NCBI GenBank assembly: GCA_022843625.1
Contig: JALHNH010000004.1
Span: 62,001-126,000 of the forward strand
Direction: 5' to 3'
Source of the DNA: Bryobacter sp.
GTDB lineage: Bacteria > Acidobacteriota > Terriglobia > Bryobacterales > Bryobacteraceae
Length of the DNA: 64,000 bases
In this document: positions 59,797 through 64,000 of the stretch, in pieces
Layout: every line of letters starts with the position of its first letter
Position numbering within the stretch: the stretch's first letter is position 1
Made by a program: the position numbers and the translations under genes
Notes under the pieces: generated by a model
The model's database searches: none
What the model saw: only the letters and a program-made list of their open reading frames with translations
Told to the model about the DNA's origin: nothing

Positions 59797-60582
59797 CTAC
59801 TTGTCGCCACCAATATGCAGACCCTTATGGATTGCATAGAGGGCGAGTTCGAGACGGTCACTGACGCCGAGCTTGTCGAAGATGTTGTGCAGGTGGTTTT
59901 TTACCGTCTGCTCGCTAATGAACATCTTTTCGGCCATTTCCTTGTTCTTGTAGCCCTGGGCAACCAGGCCGACGATTTCACGTTCGCGTGCGCTGAGCGG
60001 GCTTCTCTCTCGTACCTTCCCCTGATGAGAGCTGGCCATCGAAGATGAAGAACTGGATGAAGACGATGATGAAGACGAGAAGCTTTCACCGCCGGCTGTG
60101 GCGAACTGACGCATCACGGCAGCCGTGGTGTGAGAGTCAAGCCAGATTTCGCCAGCATTCACCTTGCGGATGCTCTTGACGATAAGTTCAGGAGCGGTCT
60201 GCTTCAGCACGATGCCGCTGCAGCCGAGCTTCATTGCCTGGACAAATTCGTTCTTATCTTCGCTGGCCGTGAGGATGATGACTTTGGTTTTACGATTGAT
60301 GTGCTGCAGGGTCTGCAAAGCACCAAGACCGTCGAGATTGGGCATGCGCAAGTCGAGCAAAAGAATGTCCGGCTCGTGCATCTGAATCTGTTCGAGGGCT
60401 TCCCGGCCGTCGTTGGCTTCACCGACAACTTCGAGATCGCTCTCGAGCGTCAGCATCTTTTTGAGGCCGTCGCGAACGATTGGGTGGTCATCAGCCAGAA
60501 CAATGCGAATTTTGCGTGTCGGTGTTTCGTCAATCATAGGTGGCATTTTGAATTCAAGTACAGATGCGATCATCTCAGGCAT
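59797..60582 (-). CDS. NarL/LuxR-type response regulator with polyserine linker
   Basis: A 261-residue regulator. The receiver domain starts IRIVLADDHPIVRDGL with the phosphorylated Asp in DILLLDLRMPNLDG and Lys in GIVLKQTAPEL. A LuxR-type HTH follows (LSAREREIVGLVAQGYKNKEMAEKMFISEQTVKNHLHNI). Between them lies a run of 13 serines (SFSS...SMASS) encoded by mixed TCN and AGT codons. Start at 60582 is chosen because GAGGG lies 8 bases upstream; in-frame Met also occur at 60627, 60597, 60546 and 60537. No partner kinase gene is adjacent. Confidence 0.85.
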   Translation of the reverse strand: MPEMIASVLEFKMPPMIDETPTRKIRIVLADDHPIVRDGLKKMLTLESDLEVVGEANDGREALEQIQMHEPDILLLDLRMPNLDGLGALQTLQHINRKTKVIILTASEDKNEFVQAMKLGCSGIVLKQTAPELIVKSIRKVNAGEIWLDSHTTAAVMRQFATAGGESFSSSSSSSSSSSSSMASSHQGKVRERSPLSAREREIVGLVAQGYKNKEMAEKMFISEQTVKNHLHNIFDKLGVSDRLELALYAIHKGLHIGGDK

Positions 60583-60676
60583 AGCTGGTTCCCTCATTCC
60601 TCGTTCTACTATGATGCTAGGTGCCAACTAGTACTTTTTCAATGGAAGTAATCCCTAGTCTAGCCTCAGGAAATCC

Positions 60677-60793
60677 CTTAGAAGGTTCTAAGTATCACCT
60701 TAGGGCCATCACTGCAATTGTGAGAAATGCCATAGAAGGAAAGCCTTCTCTGCGAAAATCGTCTCCTTAAGTTTTTCCAAAGTTCCGGAACTT
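60677..60793. promoter_or_regulatory. three dyads in the regulator-protease divergent region
   Basis: Between the response regulator and the tricorn-like protease are CTTAGAA-GG-TTCTAAG (60677-60692), AGAAGG-N4-CCTTCT (60734-60749) and the uninterrupted 14-base AAGTTCCGGAACTT (60780-60793). A TATAGT box at 60804-60809 could serve the protease gene. The sites differ in sequence, so more than one binder is possible; the NarL-type regulator next door is a candidate. Confidence 0.5.
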
Positions 60794-60852
60794 ACTAGTC
60801 CGCTATAGTACCAAAACTGACGCCAAATGTCGGGATTCCCTTATCCTGAGAC

Positions 60853-63800
60853 ATGCGCAAATTGCTGTTGCTTCTCATCCCTGCTGTACTTCCAGGGCAG
60901 AATTTTGCCGAGCCGGCCATCGCTCCGAATCGTCCTGAGATTTACTTCAGCTCGGGCGGCGACATCTGGAGGGCTCCCCTTGCGGGTGGCGAGGCAAGTC
61001 TTCTGGTATCCCATCCGGCGGATGATTCGCGGCCGATGCCTTCGCCTGATGGCAAGTGGCTGGCCTTTCAATCGACTCGCAGCGGTGCCGGGGATATTTA
61101 CCTCCTGAATCTTGAATCTAGTTCTCTGCGCAGGCTCACCTTCGATGGCTCTCCAGAAACACTCAACGGCTGGTCTGCCGACAGCATCCATGTCTACTTT
61201 CATTCCACCTCTCGTGACATCTCCGGAATGAACGATATCTATCGTGTGCCAGCCGGCGGGGGTTCGCCTCACCGGATGCGCGCCGACCGGTACACTAACG
61301 AATTCTTCGCTGCGCCTTCGCCCGATGGCAAGACGCTGGTCTTCTGTGCCAGAGGCAATTCCAGTACGCAGTGGTGGCGGCATGGGCATTCGCATCTCGA
61401 TGAATCCGAGTTGTGGTTGCAGCGGGAGTCGACTGCACCGGTAAAGTTGTTGGGCCGCGGTGCCAAGCGTCTCTGGCCGATGTGGAGCGCAGACGGCAAG
61501 ACCATTTATTACATGAGTGACGAGGGTGGCCATGAGAACTTGTGGGCACTGGTGCCAGGGCAGAAGCCAAAAGCGCTCACACGCTTTGATAGCGGCCGCT
61601 TGTTGTGGCCATCGATCCACATCTCAGGCAAGACAATCGTCTTCGAGCGCAACTTCAAGATCCATACCCTCGACCTTGCGACGCTCAAGACGCAAGAGCT
61701 GGCGTTTAGCCTGCGGGGAGTGCCATCGAGCGTGATTCCCGAAAGACGAATCCTGTCGCAGGGCTTTAGCTCGCTCGCAGTAGCGCCCGACGGCAAGAAG
61801 CTGGCCTTTGTAGCGCGTGGTGAAATTTTTGCCTCGGCCACTCGCGATGCGGCAGACGCCTTCCGCGTCACCAACAGCGCCGGGCCTGAAGCCAACCTCA
61901 GCTGGAACCCCGATTCGCTGCGCCTCGCCTATCGCTCTGAGCAAGGCATAAACTCCCAGATCCATGTTTTTGACTTCAAGACCAGAATCGAGACCCCCAT
62001 CACCAGCGGCGCTGGAGTAAATTCGCTCCCGCGCTGGTCGCCCGATGGCAGGTCGCTTGTTTATCTGAGCAACGGTAAAGACCTCATGCTTTGGGAAGAT
62101 TCGACAAAGGCAACCAGGTCCATTGCGGGGGGCCGCTTTGGGTTACCTCCACTCGACTCACAGTTCCAACCGGCCTGGTCTCCTGATTCCAAGTGGCTGG
62201 CCTACATCGCGAAAGGGGAAAAGAATTTCCGCAATGTCTACGTCGTCAGCGCCGCTGGAGGAGAGGCGCGCCAGATCAGTTTTCTGCCCAACATCAATTC
62301 TTCCGGCTTGACCTGGTCGCCGGATGGAGAAGCCATTTACTTCTCCACCAACCAGCGCACAGAACCTGCGTCAATCGCCCGCATTGACCTTCGCATCAAG
62401 ACTGCAGCGCTGCGGGAAGACAAGTTTGACGAGTTGTTTCAGGCAGTGGCAAAGAAGGAAGGCGTCAAGCCGGTAAGTATCGACTTTGAAGGCATCGGTC
62501 GCAGGGCCACACTCTTGCCGCTGGGTCTCGACACGGGCACATTCGTCCTGAGTCCAGACGGCAAGATCCTTGTATTTGCGGGGCAATCCGGCCCGCAGAC
62601 ACAACTCTACACCGTAGGTATTGATCCTCTGAGTAGAACGCCCCTACTGCCTCGGCAGCTCACCAGCACCCCTGGATCCAAGGCAAACCCCCAATTCACA
62701 AGTGATTCAAAAGAGCTTTACTTCGTTGAGCAAGGCCGTCTGGTAGCGATGTCTCTCGACTCTCGCACACCGCGCGGGATCTCACCAACTGCCGAGTTGA
62801 TCGTCGATTTCGACGCGGACAAAAAGGAGCTCTTCACCGAAGCGTGGTCCTACCTGAATGCTCACTTCTACGACAGCAAATTCCATGGCACCGACTGGGC
62901 CGCCACAAGGGAAAGATTCGAGCGGCCGGCGCTAGCTTCGAAAAGTCCCGAGGAGTTGCGCCGCACACTCAACCTGATGATCGGCGAACTCAATGCCTCG
63001 CATCTTGGTTTCAGCCTGCCGCCACCAGCGCCGGCTGGTGGCGGTCGCCTGGGTGTTGATTTTGATGGCTTCAAGATCACCACCGTACTGCCCCTGGGGC
63101 CCGCAGCCCTGGCTGGTGTCACCCCCGGCATGACTCTCACGGCAATCAACGGCAAGGCGCTCACGGCCACATCGAACCTCGATGAAATTCTGGAATTCAG
63201 TACTTCAAAGAAAACTACGCTGACCCTGGACGGCAAGCTCTTCACACTTCAACCGATCTCGATCGCGGCCGAGAAGCAGCTGCGCTATAAGGCTTGGGTG
63301 GATGCCTCGCGGACACTGGTGAGCAAGCTCTCCGGGGGCAGGCTGTCCTATGCTCACATCCCCGATATGAGCGAAGAGTCGTTGCACCAGTTCTACCTGG
63401 ATCTCGATGAAGATACCCATAAAAGTAAGGGCGTAGTGATCGATGTACGGAACAACAATGGCGGCTTTGTGAATGTGTATGCGATCGATGTTCTGGCCCG
63501 CAAGAGCTACTTTTCAATGCGGGAGAGGGGCGATACGATGGCCTCCCCCAATCGCACCATGCTTGGACAGCGCGCGCTCGATTTGCCCACTATACTACTG
63601 ACCAACCAGCACAGCTTGTCTGACGCAGAAGACTTCGCCGAGGGCTATCAGTTTTTGAAACTGGGCAAGACCGTCGGTGAGCCCACTGCCGGCTGGATCA
63701 TCTTTACCTGGAATCAGCCTCTCTTCGACGGCTCCACGTTGAGGCTACCGCGCATGGCCATCACCGATACGCGTGGGCAAAACATGGAGCTGAATCCACG

Positions 63801-63894
63801 CCCCGTAGATATTGCTGTCGAGCGGCCCATTGGTGAAGCTGGCGATGCTCAGATCGCTCGTGCAGTAACTGAGCTGCTGCAACAACTTCGCTAG
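60853..63894 (+). CDS. tricorn-like protease (PD40 propeller + PDZ + S41)
   Basis: A 1013-residue exported protein with a short signal peptide (MRKLLLLLIPAVLPGQNFA). Residues 30-640 hold many PD40/TolB repeats (MPSPDGKWLAFQSTRSG, PSPDGKTLVF, WSPDGRSLVYLS, WSPDSKWLAYI), forming one or two propellers. A PDZ domain follows near 735-790 (RLGVDFDGF, LAGVTPGMTLTAINGK), then an S41 catalytic domain with DVRNNNGGFVNVY and the probable nucleophile in NQHSLSDAEDF. The order matches tricorn peptidase homologues, which degrade peptides fed through the propeller. It converges on fpg with a 4-base overlap. Confidence 0.88.
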   Translation: MRKLLLLLIPAVLPGQNFAEPAIAPNRPEIYFSSGGDIWRAPLAGGEASLLVSHPADDSRPMPSPDGKWLAFQSTRSGAGDIYLLNLESSSLRRLTFDGSPETLNGWSADSIHVYFHSTSRDISGMNDIYRVPAGGGSPHRMRADRYTNEFFAAPSPDGKTLVFCARGNSSTQWWRHGHSHLDESELWLQRESTAPVKLLGRGAKRLWPMWSADGKTIYYMSDEGGHENLWALVPGQKPKALTRFDSGRLLWPSIHISGKTIVFERNFKIHTLDLATLKTQELAFSLRGVPSSVIPERRILSQGFSSLAVAPDGKKLAFVARGEIFASATRDAADAFRVTNSAGPEANLSWNPDSLRLAYRSEQGINSQIHVFDFKTRIETPITSGAGVNSLPRWSPDGRSLVYLSNGKDLMLWEDSTKATRSIAGGRFGLPPLDSQFQPAWSPDSKWLAYIAKGEKNFRNVYVVSAAGGEARQISFLPNINSSGLTWSPDGEAIYFSTNQRTEPASIARIDLRIKTAALREDKFDELFQAVAKKEGVKPVSIDFEGIGRRATLLPLGLDTGTFVLSPDGKILVFAGQSGPQTQLYTVGIDPLSRTPLLPRQLTSTPGSKANPQFTSDSKELYFVEQGRLVAMSLDSRTPRGISPTAELIVDFDADKKELFTEAWSYLNAHFYDSKFHGTDWAATRERFERPALASKSPEELRRTLNLMIGELNASHLGFSLPPPAPAGGGRLGVDFDGFKITTVLPLGPAALAGVTPGMTLTAINGKALTATSNLDEILEFSTSKKTTLTLDGKLFTLQPISIAAEKQLRYKAWVDASRTLVSKLSGGRLSYAHIPDMSEESLHQFYLDLDEDTHKSKGVVIDVRNNNGGFVNVYAIDVLARKSYFSMRERGDTMASPNRTMLGQRALDLPTILLTNQHSLSDAEDFAEGYQFLKLGKTVGEPTAGWIIFTWNQPLFDGSTLRLPRMAITDTRGQNMELNPRPVDIAVERPIGEAGDAQIARAVTELLQQLR

Positions 63895-64000
63895 AGCTTC
63901 TGACACTTCGGGCAGAACGTAGTGCCGCGCTGGCTTACCAGCATGCGTTCCAGCGTGCCCGCGCAGCGCGGGCAGGGCTTGCCATGTTTGCCGTAAGCCT
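63891..64000 (-). CDS. mutM: formamidopyrimidine-DNA glycosylase, C-terminal zinc finger (cut by window edge)
   Basis: Only the last 35 or so codons are in the window, on the minus strand: AYGKHGKPCPRC, then LVSQRGTTFCPKCQKL and a TAG stop at 63891-63893. This is the Cys4 zinc finger that ends Fpg/Nei glycosylases (CxxC-x16-CxxC), including the RGTTFCP turn that holds the DNA-contacting Arg. These enzymes excise oxidised purines or pyrimidines. Fpg versus Nei cannot be decided from this part, although the PCPRC..FCPKCQ form favours Fpg. Confidence 0.82.
   Translation of the reverse strand, partial: AYGKHGKPCPRCAGTLERMLVSQRGTTFCPKCQKL

Noticed and set aside
60050-60090. Trinucleotide-like repeat in the response regulator as a slippage microsatellite
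   Set aside because: Serine codons are mixed, so no pure DNA repeat exists.

Overview
The window looks like a chromosome segment of an Acidobacteriota bacterium, most likely a Solibacter/Bryobacter-type member of the Bryobacterales. The main reasons are a full-length ADOP-type (acidobacterial duplicated orphan permease) FtsX/MacB protein paired with a PadR regulator, a bacillithiol-type bshC, many secreted S9/S41/M16/tricorn-like peptidases, FG-GAP and PD40 propeller proteins and a high G+C content. This taxonomic call is inference from gene content; no rRNA gene is present. The only RNA gene seen is a tRNA-Gln(CUG) at 49328-49403.

Layout. 1-6.7 kb: end of a class 3 lipase, a tiny collagen-like lipoprotein, and a minus-strand operon joined by 4-base overlaps (LolD-like ATPase, FtsX permease, AttH/CrtC-like lipocalin protein, then a GT-C-like membrane protein). 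6.8-17.2 kb: S41 peptidase, HpcH aldolase with BshC, frataxin-HemW, a toxin-less VapB-like antitoxin, threonine aldolase with an M3 oligopeptidase, then AbrB, a small ABC-type ATPase and a sialidase-like protein in overlapping frames. 17.2-30.1 kb: a heme-binding-type chemoreceptor, S9 peptidase, a plus-strand cluster (DeoC-like protein without its Schiff-base lysine, AroDE fusion, a 57-residue protein, amidase), an esterase, a DUF4143 ATPase with two long palindromes at its 5' side, and the ADOP-PadR pair. 30.2-33.3 kb: 1-Cys peroxiredoxin, persulfide-dioxygenase/rhodanese protein, a membrane protein and an A24 prepilin peptidase.

33.3-46.9 kb is accessory in character: RHH and CPCC proteins, a complete-looking two-gene IS91-family element, a giant Ser/Thr kinase-AAA-TPR protein, a sigma-54 two-component system among small secreted proteins, and two decayed genes (OsmC family; PD40 propeller). 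Codon use here is visibly richer in GCG/CGG/CTG than on either side. Its most interesting content is an apparent self-contained sigma-54 regulon. Two gene groups each carry a -24/-12 element and, 74-75 nt upstream, the same dyad CGCAGA-N-TCTGC(G/A). The groups flank an NtrC/ZraR-like kinase-regulator pair and encode a Gly-rich exported peptide, an OB-fold-like exported protein, a DUF2202 ferritin-like protein and an exported cupin fusion.

46.9-64 kb returns to chromosomal background: NlpC/P60 hydrolase, BtuB-like TonB receptor, tRNA-Gln, FG-GAP protein, Ppx/GppA, a signal-peptide-bearing D-2-hydroxyacid dehydrogenase, APC permease with a kynureninase-like enzyme, alpha/beta hydrolase, PreP-like M16 protease, a NarL-type regulator with a polyserine linker, a tricorn-like protease and the zinc-finger end of Fpg. 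No CRISPR array, rRNA, phage structural genes or replication origin were seen.
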